The notes under the pieces: generated by a model | Database searches by the model: none | The model's input: only the letters and a program-made list of their open reading frames with translations | What the model was told of the DNA's origin: nothing | In this document: one piece after another, positions 6,720-13,269 of the stretch | Numbering within the stretch: the first letter of the stretch is position 1 | How the letters are laid out: every line of letters begins with the position of its first letter | Source of the DNA: Victivallales bacterium | GTDB lineage: Bacteria > Verrucomicrobiota > Lentisphaeria > Oligosphaerales > Lenti-02 | NCBI GenBank assembly: GCA_018648945.1 | Contig: JABGQJ010000125.1 | Span: 1 to 14,464 of the forward strand | Length of the DNA stretch: 14,464 nt | Direction of reading: 5' to 3' | Made by a program: the position numbers and the translations under genes

Positions 6720-7487
6720 ATGTTAGCACGTTTTCGCTCCGAACCACACCTGTTCCGCCGGAGGCCCCCCTTGCTGCCCGACACCAACGCCGATCCGTTC
6801 CTCGCCCGCGTCGCCCAGGCGGCTCGCGAGGGCCTCGAGTGCAGCCCCGCCTGCCACGATTGGGACCACACGTTGCGCGTCTGGGCGAACGCCCGACGTA
6901 TCTGCGAACTTGAGGGCGGCGACGCGCTGGTGGTCGACTGTGCCTCCCTGCTGCATGACATCGGCCGCCCGGAGGAGTTGGCCGACCAGGGCGTCACCTG
7001 CCACGCGCAACGGGGTGCCGAACTCACCCGCGAATTGCTTCCGGAACTTGGCTTGACCAACCGCGCAACCATCGAGCACATTGCCGCCTGCGTTCTGACC
7101 CACCGATTCCGCGCCAGGAATGGGAACCTCCCTGAGAGCTTGGAGGCCCGCATCGTCTTCGATGCCGACAAGCTTGATTCCATCGGCGCCATCGGCATCG
7201 GCCGCTCCTTTCACTTCGCCGGTCGCATCGGGTCGCGGGTCCACAACGCCGCTGAGGAAGCCCAGGCCTCAGCCAGTTACAGCCGGCAGGATTCCGCGTA
7301 CCGCGAATACCTTGTCAAGCTCCGCCACATCAGGCAGCGGCTGCTGACGGATGCGGGCAGACGCCTGGCCGAGGGGCGGCACCGCTTCATGGTGGCCTTC
7401 TTCGAGCAGATCGAGCGCGAAGTTCGAGGCGAGGACCTCCTCGCGCCAAAAGACAACCTGGAAAACCCCGAGTCGGGCTTGCTTTAG
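6720..7487 (+). CDS. HD-domain metal-dependent phosphohydrolase (YedJ-like)
   Basis: 255 residues from ATG 6720. An in-frame ATG at 6657 would overlap the N-terminus of divergent truA, so the shorter form is preferred; the first 20 residues are not conserved-looking and the true start could be later. The HD signature is complete: HDWDHTLRVWANA (46-58, His50), SLLHDIGRP (76-84, His79-Asp80), CHAQRGAELTRELL with His95, LTHRF with His127, and FDADKLDSIGAIGI (147-160), the typical 'DADkLDaiGaiGi' of YedJ-like HD proteins. Such proteins hydrolyse phosphomonoesters or nucleotides with a divalent metal; the substrate is unknown. A C-terminal helical part (after about 180) with a YREYLVKL-type segment is normal for this branch. 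It stands alone between truA and the corrinoid-protein gene, which starts 134 bp on. Confidence 0.85.
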   Translation: MLARFRSEPHLFRRRPPLLPDTNADPFLARVAQAAREGLECSPACHDWDHTLRVWANARRICELEGGDALVVDCASLLHDIGRPEELADQGVTCHAQRGAELTRELLPELGLTNRATIEHIAACVLTHRFRARNGNLPESLEARIVFDADKLDSIGAIGIGRSFHFAGRIGSRVHNAAEEAQASASYSRQDSAYREYLVKLRHIRQRLLTDAGRRLAEGRHRFMVAFFEQIEREVRGEDLLAPKDNLENPESGLL

Positions 7488-7531
7488 TTCCTTGATGGGT
7501 ATATTCAAAGGTCTACTAGGCTGTCGGAGTG

Positions 7532-7557
7532 TGCAGACTCTGGCACGAGTCCTTGCA
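7532..7557. other. Small inverted repeat upstream of the corrinoid-protein gene
   Basis: TGCAGACTC (7532-7540) can pair with GAGTC (7547-7551) and, after a 2-nt bulge, TGCA (7554-7557), with a 6-nt loop. There is no T-run after it, so it is not a standard terminator. It lies about 65 bp before the start codon and could be a leader hairpin or operator. The 134-bp gap is too short, and lacks the conserved boxes I would expect, for a complete cobalamin riboswitch. Confidence 0.25.
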
Positions 7558-7621
7558 GGCCGCATGGCAAGCGAAGACCCCAAGAGCCCGTTCAGACAAC
7601 GCAGCAGGAGGCAAGAAGATC

Positions 7622-8266
7622 ATGTCCGAAGCGATCCTCGAGCAGATTACCGAGAACCTGATCAAGGGGCAAGCCCCGGTCGTCAAGGAACTGGTGCAGA
7701 AGGCCATCGACGATGGTGTCGACGCCGAAGAGATCCTGAACAAGGGGCTGGTCGCGGGCATGAGCGTGATCGGCGACCGCTTCAAGCGCAACGAGGTCTA
7801 CATCCCCGAAGTTCTGATCGCCGCGCGGGCCATGAATGCTGGCATGGAGCTGGTGAAGCCCTTGCTGAAGCAGGCTGGCGTGAAGGCCAAGGGTACGGTT
7901 TGCTGTGCCACCGTGAAGGGCGACCTGCACGATATCGGCAAAAACCTCGTCTGCATGATGCTCGAAGGCGCGGGCTACGAAGTCGTTGACCTTGGCGTCA
8001 ACTGCGACGCCGAGAAGTTCATCCAAGGCGTGCAGGACAGCAATGCCGATGCCATCGGCATGAGCGCTCTGCTGACCACGACCATGACGAACATGAAGAC
8101 CACGATCGACGCCTTTGCCGAAGCCGGCTTGCGCGACAAGGTCAAGATCATGGTTGGTGGTGCGCCGCTGACCCAGAACTTCGCCGACGAGATCGGTGCC
8201 GATGGCTACTCGCCTGACGCCGCGTCGGCCGTGGATCTCCTTGACAGCCTGCTGGGCCTTGCCTAG
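7622..8266 (+). CDS. Corrinoid (B12)-binding methyl carrier protein, MtbC/MtmC-type
   Basis: 214 residues, the usual size of stand-alone corrinoid proteins of methyltransferase systems. The start at 7622 is fixed by AGGAGG (7606-7611) ten bases upstream; the longer open frame has no such signal. A helical cap domain (1-88, with EILNKGLVAGMSVIGDRF and the VYIPEVLIAARAM stretch at 59-71) precedes a Rossmann cobalamin domain. GDLHDIGKNLV (100-110) supplies the DxHxxG cobalt ligand His103, IGMSALLTTTMTNM (145-158) is the S-x-L loop, and IMVGGAPLTQNFADEIGADGY gives the final GG binding site. In known systems it carries a methyl group from a substrate-specific MT1 enzyme (methylamines, methanol, glycine betaine or methoxylated aromatics) to tetrahydrofolate or coenzyme M. 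No methyltransferase or RamA-type activase is nearby, so the substrate is open. A strong ribosome-binding site and its own terminator suggest a well-expressed single-gene unit. Confidence 0.92.
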   Translation: MSEAILEQITENLIKGQAPVVKELVQKAIDDGVDAEEILNKGLVAGMSVIGDRFKRNEVYIPEVLIAARAMNAGMELVKPLLKQAGVKAKGTVCCATVKGDLHDIGKNLVCMMLEGAGYEVVDLGVNCDAEKFIQGVQDSNADAIGMSALLTTTMTNMKTTIDAFAEAGLRDKVKIMVGGAPLTQNFADEIGADGYSPDAASAVDLLDSLLGLA

Positions 8267-8307
8267 TTCCGCTGTCCGGGGCGCTTGGCCCCCGTGCTGG
8301 AATGACG

Positions 8308-8340
8308 AACGCCCCGACTCCTGTAGTCGGGGCGTTTCTA
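8308..8340 (+). terminator. Rho-independent terminator after the corrinoid-protein gene
   Basis: A perfect 11-bp stem AACGCCCCGAC (8308-8318) / GTCGGGGCGTT (8326-8336) with a 7-nt loop is followed by TTCT. It begins 41 bp after the stop codon. The stem is GC-rich and the T-run short; it should end the corrinoid-protein transcript and insulate the TPR gene. Confidence 0.88.
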
Positions 8341-8356
8341 CTCCCGGAATGACCCC

Positions 8357-9091
8357 ATGCCTCCGCTCTACAAAGCTCTCCTTTTCTGCGGCGTCGTGGG
8401 CAGTCTAGTGCTGGCGTTGTTCGTGGGATACCTATCCCTGCGGTCCATCACCCCCGCTGCGGACGCCTCACTTGCTCGCTACCCCGATATCATCCAGATG
8501 GAGTGGCGGAAACGGTCTCGAACGGAGAAGGAATCGAGGGAACGGGCCCTGGCGACTGCTCGCGAATGCGTTGCCAATGGCGAGCGCTATTGCCTGATGG
8601 AGAACTTCCCGGCCGCCTTGCGCGAGTACACCAAGGCGGTGACACTCGACGGCGCGAATCTTCAGGCCTGTTTGGAGGTGGGCCGCGTGGCCTGGCATTT
8701 GGGTGATCGCACTGCCGCCCTGCAGGGCTGGCAGAAAGCCATCACGCTCAACCCTCTGGCAGCTTCCGCGCATGGTGGGCTTTTCGAGGTCTACCAGGGC
8801 GGCAGTGAGAAGGACCGGCAGCGGGCCTTCCGGCATGCGCTGACCCTCATGGTCCTCAGTCCGCACCGTACCGCCACGCGGGAATTCGTGGTCCTCAACC
8901 CCGAGATCGCGCGGCAGATCCAGCTGGTGGCGGACGACGCCGACGAGCCACTCGTCGAGACGGATCAGCGCAAGCTCCTGACCACCGCCTGGCAGGCTCT
9001 GCCCAAACACGATTCGCGCACGGCAGACACCTGCTTTGCTCGGGTCCTGGTCCTGCGGCTGGCGGCCGCCAAGAAGCCGGCAACCCCATAG
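8357..9091 (+). CDS. Membrane-anchored TPR protein
   Basis: 244 residues. An N-terminal hydrophobic helix (about 7-28, LLFCGVVGSLVLALFVGYL) with little charge before it should act as a signal anchor, leaving the rest outside the cytoplasm. After a charged linker (48-66), two TPR-like repeats are visible. Residues 69-102 include AALREYTKAVTLDGANLQAC, and 103-136 include LEVGRVAWHLGDRTAALQGW and KAITLNP, with the A-x-x-x-Y/W-x-x-A-L-x-L-x-P pattern. A third, degenerate repeat may follow to about 175. TPRs mediate protein contacts; no enzymatic motif is seen. It lies alone between the terminator and the IS-remnant gap, so context does not suggest a partner. The ATG at 8357 is chosen because it begins just before the membrane helix. 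Confidence 0.68.
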   Translation: MPPLYKALLFCGVVGSLVLALFVGYLSLRSITPAADASLARYPDIIQMEWRKRSRTEKESRERALATARECVANGERYCLMENFPAALREYTKAVTLDGANLQACLEVGRVAWHLGDRTAALQGWQKAITLNPLAASAHGGLFEVYQGGSEKDRQRAFRHALTLMVLSPHRTATREFVVLNPEIARQIQLVADDADEPLVETDQRKLLTTAWQALPKHDSRTADTCFARVLVLRLAAAKKPATP

Positions 9092-9285
9092 CCTCGCTCC
9101 ATAGGTCCCCACGTGCCGCTCTCTGCGAGGGTCGCCGGGAGCGCCAGGTCTCTGGACGTTGACCTGATTCGCGAGGGGGTGCGGGCCCGGATTTGGCCGC
9201 AGCAACTCCCGGCTTCGCGCGAGCGGGCACGAGAGGTGTCGCGGGCACCTATGGAGTGCCCCATATCTGGCCGTGTGCTTGAGGT

Positions 9286-9402
9286 TCGCCAGAGCCGCTC
9301 GACGAACACGTTGTCCAGCCAACGCCCACGCCCGTCCATGCTGGTCCGGCCCTCGGCGTCGCGCAGGATGTCCGGAAGGGCGTCGCAGGCGAACTGCACT
9401 GC
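9286..9402 (-). pseudogene. IS3-family transposase (orfB/DDE integrase core) remnant
   Basis: Read on minus from 9402, the translation begins AVQFACDALPDILRDAEG and continues SMDGRGRWLDNVFVERLWR (9342-9286). The second stretch is the highly recognisable 'iSMDGrGrw-DN-fiErlWrslK' block around the final catalytic Glu of IS3/IS2-type transposases, and the first matches the 'gvQFt..aF...L..a.i' segment before it. After the LWR the family's SLK continuation is shifted: a frame change gives ANLKH in another frame, and the sequence then degenerates. The N-terminal two thirds, the C-terminus and the terminal repeats are not visible. This is an old fragment, not an active element; it marks past insertion next to the lipid operon. 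Confidence 0.72.
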
Positions 9403-9526
9403 CGAGATCCAAGGCATCGGTGCCGATCGCATTCCCACCGCCCGTCTATTGCCCATTCCTGGCCGCTCCCCACTTGCATCGTCCCAGATGACGAGGCAGG
9501 TTCTGCGTAACAGGACAACACAGAAT

Positions 9527-9532
9527 GGAGGG
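9527..9532 (+). promoter_or_regulatory. Shine-Dalgarno that fixes the HMG-CoA reductase start
   Basis: GGAGGG lies 7-8 bases before GTG 9540. The alternative ATG at 9525 overlaps this motif and has no purine-rich site of its own, so translation more likely begins at the GTG. Confidence 0.6.
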
Positions 9533-9539
9533 ACGTCTT

Positions 9540-10829
9540 GTGCCCTTGGATACCCATGTCGCACACACTGTCATGAGCCGCATGCTTCGCGAGGGGTCAG
9601 CTGAAGAGCTTGCCACGCGTCTCTCGCCGCGCCTTCCTGGGCAGGAATCTCTCCCGGCCCGGATTCCCGCCGGAAATGACCACACGGCAGCGGGACTTGA
9701 CAAGCGGCGACAGAGCCTCGCAGAATTGGGGATTGCCACTGGGCAGTTGGCCGGGAAAGGCGAGGAGATTGCTCCCGAGGCGCTCTCGGGCAACATCGAG
9801 AACCTGGTGGGCTTTGCCCGGATTCCGGTGGGGGTGGCTGGTCCATTGCGGGTGAACGGAACGTGTGCGCAAGGCGACTTCTATGTGCCGCTGGCCACGA
9901 GTGAGGGAGCCTTGGTGGCTTCCTGCAACCGCGGGGCCTATCTGGTCAGTCAATCCGGTGGCGTGTCGGTTGCATGTTTTACCGAATCGGTCTCCCGCGC
10001 ACCGTGCTTCTGTTTTGAGTCGCTGGCGGAGGTCGGAGTGTTTCTCGCGTGGCTTCTACCGCGCGTCGACTCCCTCCAGGATGTGGTGGCCACGACCTCG
10101 CGACACTGCAAGCTTGTGGATCTGCGTACAACGATCGTGGGGCGAGAGGTCCATCTGATCTTCGACTACACCACCGGGGATGCCTCGGGGCAGAACATGG
10201 TGACGATTGCCACTGACGCGATCTGCAGGCACTTGATCGAACGCGCGCCGCGCCGCCCCTCCCACTGGTATGTCGAGGGCAACCTCTCCGGCGACAAGAA
10301 GGCGACGATGATCGCGTTCATGTCCGCCCGCGGCAAGAAGGTCGTGGCCGAAGCCACCATTCCCCGCCGGTTGCTGGCGCGCTTTGGGCATACCACGCCG
10401 GAGGACATGAAGCGCTACTGGGAGAACTCGATTCTAGGCGGCGTGCAAAGCGGTTCAATCGGGGCCCAGGGGCACTATGCGAACTCCCTGGCCGCGCTGT
10501 TCATTGCGTGCGGACAGGATGCGGCCTGCGTCGCTGAGGCCTCGGTTGGTGTCACCAGGATGGACGTCTCCGGCGATGGTGGGCTCTACGTTTCGGTGAG
10601 TATGCCAAACCTCATTGTCGGTACGGTCGGGGGGGGGACTGGCCTGCCCACCGCCCGGGAGTGTCTGGCGATGATCGATTGCCTTGGTCAAGGCAAGGCG
10701 CGCAAGTTCGCCGAGATCTGTGCAGCAACCACACTGGCGGGCGAGGTGTCCATTACCGCCGCCTTGGCCGCAGGGGATTTCTCTCGGGCTCACGCGGCCT
10801 ATGGCCGTGGTCGAAAGGCTGAATCATGA
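9540..10829 (+). CDS. Class I 3-hydroxy-3-methylglutaryl-CoA reductase
   Basis: 429 residues from GTG 9540 (434 from ATG 9525). The enzyme reduces HMG-CoA in two NADPH steps to mevalonate, the committed step of the mevalonate isoprenoid route. All class I landmarks are present (numbered from GTG): ENLVGFARIPVGVAGPL (87-103), LATSEGALVAS (118-128) with catalytic Glu122, DASGQNMVTIA in the middle, NLSGDKKA (248-255) with Lys253, IGAQGHYANSLAALFIACGQD (307-327) with Asp327, VGTVGGGTGLPTARECL (360-376), the AGEVSITAALAAGDF stretch (400-414) and the C-terminal SRAH with His418. There is no membrane domain, as in other prokaryotic forms. Class I is the eukaryote/archaea type and is less usual in bacteria than class II. 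Its stop overlaps the next start (ATGA), beginning a four-gene coupled unit; no other mevalonate-pathway gene is present here, so it may serve that unit, possibly with a different acyl-CoA. Confidence 0.93.
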   Translation: MPLDTHVAHTVMSRMLREGSAEELATRLSPRLPGQESLPARIPAGNDHTAAGLDKRRQSLAELGIATGQLAGKGEEIAPEALSGNIENLVGFARIPVGVAGPLRVNGTCAQGDFYVPLATSEGALVASCNRGAYLVSQSGGVSVACFTESVSRAPCFCFESLAEVGVFLAWLLPRVDSLQDVVATTSRHCKLVDLRTTIVGREVHLIFDYTTGDASGQNMVTIATDAICRHLIERAPRRPSHWYVEGNLSGDKKATMIAFMSARGKKVVAEATIPRRLLARFGHTTPEDMKRYWENSILGGVQSGSIGAQGHYANSLAALFIACGQDAACVAEASVGVTRMDVSGDGGLYVSVSMPNLIVGTVGGGTGLPTARECLAMIDCLGQGKARKFAEICAATTLAGEVSITAALAAGDFSRAHAAYGRGRKAES

Positions 10830-11911
10830 ACGATCGGATCGAGGCGAGGGCGGATTTTGGGCACATTCGCTACGCCAGTGTGTGGGAGGATGCGGACATC
10901 CTGGTAGCGGCGTTGCGCCCCGAATGTGGTCGGCGTATGCTTTCCATTGCTTCCGGGGGCGACAACGCGTTCGCGTTGCTTGCCGAGGGCGCCGATGTGG
11001 TCGCTGCCGACCTGAGCCCCGCGCAGCTGGCGGTGGTGGAACTGAAGGTAGCCGCATTTCGTGAGCTGGACCACGACGCTCTGTTGGCTTTCCTGGGGGT
11101 GCAGGCTACGGATGACCGCCTGGCGACGTTCGCGACGCTCAAGCGACAGCTTTCGGATGGGGCAAGAGAGTTCTTCGCGGCGAACGCCGAGGCGGTTGGC
11201 GCCGGCATCATCCATGCCGGGAAGTTCGAGCGCTACTTCCATCTCTTCCGCAAGCGGTTCCTGCCACTGTGCCATTCGAAGCGCCATATCGCCGCCCTTT
11301 TGGCGCAACGGGACCAAGAGGGGCGCGCCGCGTTCTACGACACGGTCTGGAACAACTGGCGTTGGCGTCTGCTGTTCCGCTTCTTCTTCAGTCGTTTTGT
11401 GATGGGACGGCTCGGGCGCGATCCCGAGTTTTTCCGCTATGTCGAGGGCTCCGTCGCCGACCGCATTCTGTCCCGGGCACGTCATGCTCTGACGGTGCTC
11501 CCTGCCCACGGCAATCCGTATCTCACCTACATCCTCACGGGCAATTACAGCGCTGAGGCCCTGCCGCGTTACTTGAGGCCCGAACACTACGATGCCATTC
11601 GCTCCGGGCTCGACCGACTCACGCTGCATCACGGCCTTATCCAAGCCGCCCCAGGCGGTCCGTTCGACGGATTCAATCTCTCCGATATTTTCGAGTACCT
11701 GAACCCCGAGCTCTGCCGGGAGGTCTACGGGGCGTTGCTCGAGCAGGCCAACCCCGGAGCACGGTTCGCCTACTGGAACATGCTCGTACCGCGACAGTGC
11801 CCAGAGAAACTCGCGGGCCGTGTTCGTCTGCTGGATGAACTGTCCAGCGACCTGTTTGCTCAGGATCTCGCCTTCTTCTACCGCGCCTTTGTGGTCGAGG
11901 AGGTGGTATGA
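10826..11911 (+). CDS. DUF3419/BtaA-like SAM:3-amino-3-carboxypropyl transferase
   Basis: 361 residues; ATG overlaps the TGA of the reductase gene. BtaA proteins move the 3-amino-3-carboxypropyl group of S-adenosylmethionine onto diacylglycerol, the first step in betaine lipid (DGTS) synthesis. Visible features are RYASVWEDADILVAAL (15-30), the SAM-site loop MLSIASGGDNAFALLA (38-53), VVAADLSPAQLAVVELKVAA (58-77) and, near the C-terminus, FDGFNLSDIFEYLNPELCRE followed by PGARFAYWNML. The order and spacing match DUF3419, at the short end of the family's usual 380-420 residues. A BtaB-type N-methyltransferase, needed to complete DGTS, is not present in the window. The head-group transfer could therefore be used in another lipid, and the acceptor need not be diacylglycerol given the isoprenoid-type neighbours. 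Probably a peripheral membrane enzyme. Family confident; acceptor unknown. Confidence 0.85.
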   Translation: MNDRIEARADFGHIRYASVWEDADILVAALRPECGRRMLSIASGGDNAFALLAEGADVVAADLSPAQLAVVELKVAAFRELDHDALLAFLGVQATDDRLATFATLKRQLSDGAREFFAANAEAVGAGIIHAGKFERYFHLFRKRFLPLCHSKRHIAALLAQRDQEGRAAFYDTVWNNWRWRLLFRFFFSRFVMGRLGRDPEFFRYVEGSVADRILSRARHALTVLPAHGNPYLTYILTGNYSAEALPRYLRPEHYDAIRSGLDRLTLHHGLIQAAPGGPFDGFNLSDIFEYLNPELCREVYGALLEQANPGARFAYWNMLVPRQCPEKLAGRVRLLDELSSDLFAQDLAFFYRAFVVEEVV

Positions 11912-13269
11912 CTCCGTGGACATCCGACCTGACGGGGGCCTTGGTCCTTGCCGGTGGCTTTGTCTTGCTGCTGATCTTGGCCGAGAGCTGGTCGCGCTTG
12001 GCGAATCCGAACCCGGAACTGCCGCGGAAGCTGGTCCATACAGCGGGCGGTGTCGGCTGCCTGTTTTTCCCGTTTCTCGTCCAATCCCCTTGGGTTGTGC
12101 TGGCTCTGGCCCTGGGCATGTGTGTGTTGTTCGCGCTGGGGAGACAGCTCAAGTTCCTGCGGTGTCTGCACAGTGTGACGCGCAGGTCCCGTGGCAGCGA
12201 ATACTACCCCTTGGCGATCTTCTTGGTCTATCTGGCCTCCTACGGACGCCCATGGCTGCATGTGGCCTCGATCCTGGTGCTGGCCCTTGCCGACGCTTCG
12301 GCGGCGCTCATTGGCAGCCAATACGGGCGGCTGCGATATACCGTCGAGAATGAGAAGAAGAGCTTGGAGGGCTCCCTGGTCTTCTTGGTCGTGGCGTTTC
12401 TAGCCATCCATCTGCCCACGTTGCTGATGACCGATCTGCCCCGGCCCGTCTGCGTTCTGGCGGCGTTGTTGGTGGCGTTGCTGGTGACGGGGTTCGAGGT
12501 GGTCTCCCTGCACGGTGCCGACAACCTGTTCGTCCCCCTCGGGGTCTGCGTGATCCTGGATCGCATCACCGGGAAGCCCCTGGGGGAGATTGCCTACCAG
12601 AATGCGAGCCTCGTGGTCATCTGCGCCGTTCTCGGCATCGTGGCCCGGCGGGCGCGCACGTTCAATGTCGGCGGGACGATTCTCGTCGTTCTGGCGGTGT
12701 ACGGCTGCTGGTCGTTGGGAGGCGTGGAATGGGCCTTGCCGATGTTGCTTGGGGTGGTTTTGTTCGTGGCGTCCTGGACGCGTCGCTCGGCGGTGGCCAA
12801 GAGATTGGGCGGGGTCCGGGTGCGGGTGGCGGCCCGAGCACTTTCGACTCCATTCGTCTTCCTTGTCGCCGCCAACGCAAGCGGGAGGTACGCCCTCTTC
12901 TACGGCGGGTTCCTTGCCTCGTCGGCAGTGGTGGCCGCCCTGGCATACGGCAAATGTGTCGGGATCGGTGTGAGGAGTCCCGCTAACCATCGGAGGCCGG
13001 TCCTGTTGGCAGAGCTGTTGTTCTGCTGCGTGTTGGTGGTCGGCGTGCCTGGGGCCGTGTTGGCCGCAACGTACGGATCCGTGCTGACAACGGTTGGCGT
13101 TGCGGCACTGTCGTTGTTCGCTGTTGGCCTATTTCAGCGTGTGCGCGTTCGCGATGGCAAAGCTGCCTGGTGGCGGGGATCGGATTCTGTGACGTCTCTA
13201 GTGGCGGGATTGGGGGTCTTGGGGCTCCAACTGCTCGGGGTCGTGTCATGTTGGGGGATTGGTGAATGA
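11908..13269 (+). CDS. Polytopic dolichol/phytol kinase-like protein (VTE5-type, possible VTE6/DUF92-like second half)
   Basis: 453 residues, overlapping both neighbours by ATGA. The first half carries the signatures of the CTP-dependent polyprenol kinase / CDP-diglyceride synthetase superfamily: ELPRKLVHTAGG (37-48), LVLALADASAALIGSQYG (123-140), the EKKSLEGS loop (149-156) and FEVVSLHGADNLFVPL (196-211). These match phytol kinase VTE5 and dolichol kinase, which phosphorylate isoprenyl alcohols in the membrane. About ten or more hydrophobic segments span the chain. The second half (245-453) is extra. RTFNVGGTILVVLAVYG (250-266) with a GGVEWALPMLLGVVLF run (271-286), later AANASGRYALFYGGFLASSA (321-340) and GSDSVTSLVAGLG (424-436) follow the layout of DUF92 (VTE6, phytyl-phosphate kinase), though the diagnostic DTWASE-type motif is not seen. 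If real, this is a fused and partly decayed second kinase. The alcohol substrate is not known. Confidence 0.75.
   Translation: MTPWTSDLTGALVLAGGFVLLLILAESWSRLANPNPELPRKLVHTAGGVGCLFFPFLVQSPWVVLALALGMCVLFALGRQLKFLRCLHSVTRRSRGSEYYPLAIFLVYLASYGRPWLHVASILVLALADASAALIGSQYGRLRYTVENEKKSLEGSLVFLVVAFLAIHLPTLLMTDLPRPVCVLAALLVALLVTGFEVVSLHGADNLFVPLGVCVILDRITGKPLGEIAYQNASLVVICAVLGIVARRARTFNVGGTILVVLAVYGCWSLGGVEWALPMLLGVVLFVASWTRRSAVAKRLGGVRVRVAARALSTPFVFLVAANASGRYALFYGGFLASSAVVAALAYGKCVGIGVRSPANHRRPVLLAELLFCCVLVVGVPGAVLAATYGSVLTTVGVAALSLFAVGLFQRVRVRDGKAAWWRGSDSVTSLVAGLGVLGLQLLGVVSCWGIGE

Larger units (their letters stand above)
9092..9539. other. 448-bp non-coding gap upstream of the lipid operon
   Basis: No intact gene is recognised on either strand. 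The middle (about 9286-9402, minus) holds the transposase remnant described separately. The flanking parts show no family likeness, clear terminator or repeat. The promoter of the HMG-CoA reductase operon should lie near the right end, but I could not identify convincing -35/-10 boxes. Confidence 0.5.

Noticed and set aside
6689..7198. N-terminal extension of truA by about 170 residues
   Set aside because: It is antisense to the HD-domain gene with its intact metal motifs, and TruA is full length without it.
7488..7621. Possible cobalamin riboswitch before the corrinoid-protein gene
   Set aside because: The gap is only 134 bp and I could not find the conserved B12-box-like core; only a small hairpin is present.
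8468..9412. 314-residue minus-strand frame through the TPR gene and gap
   Set aside because: It is mostly antisense to the TPR gene; only the short transposase-like piece at its upper end, in a neighbouring frame, has family likeness.
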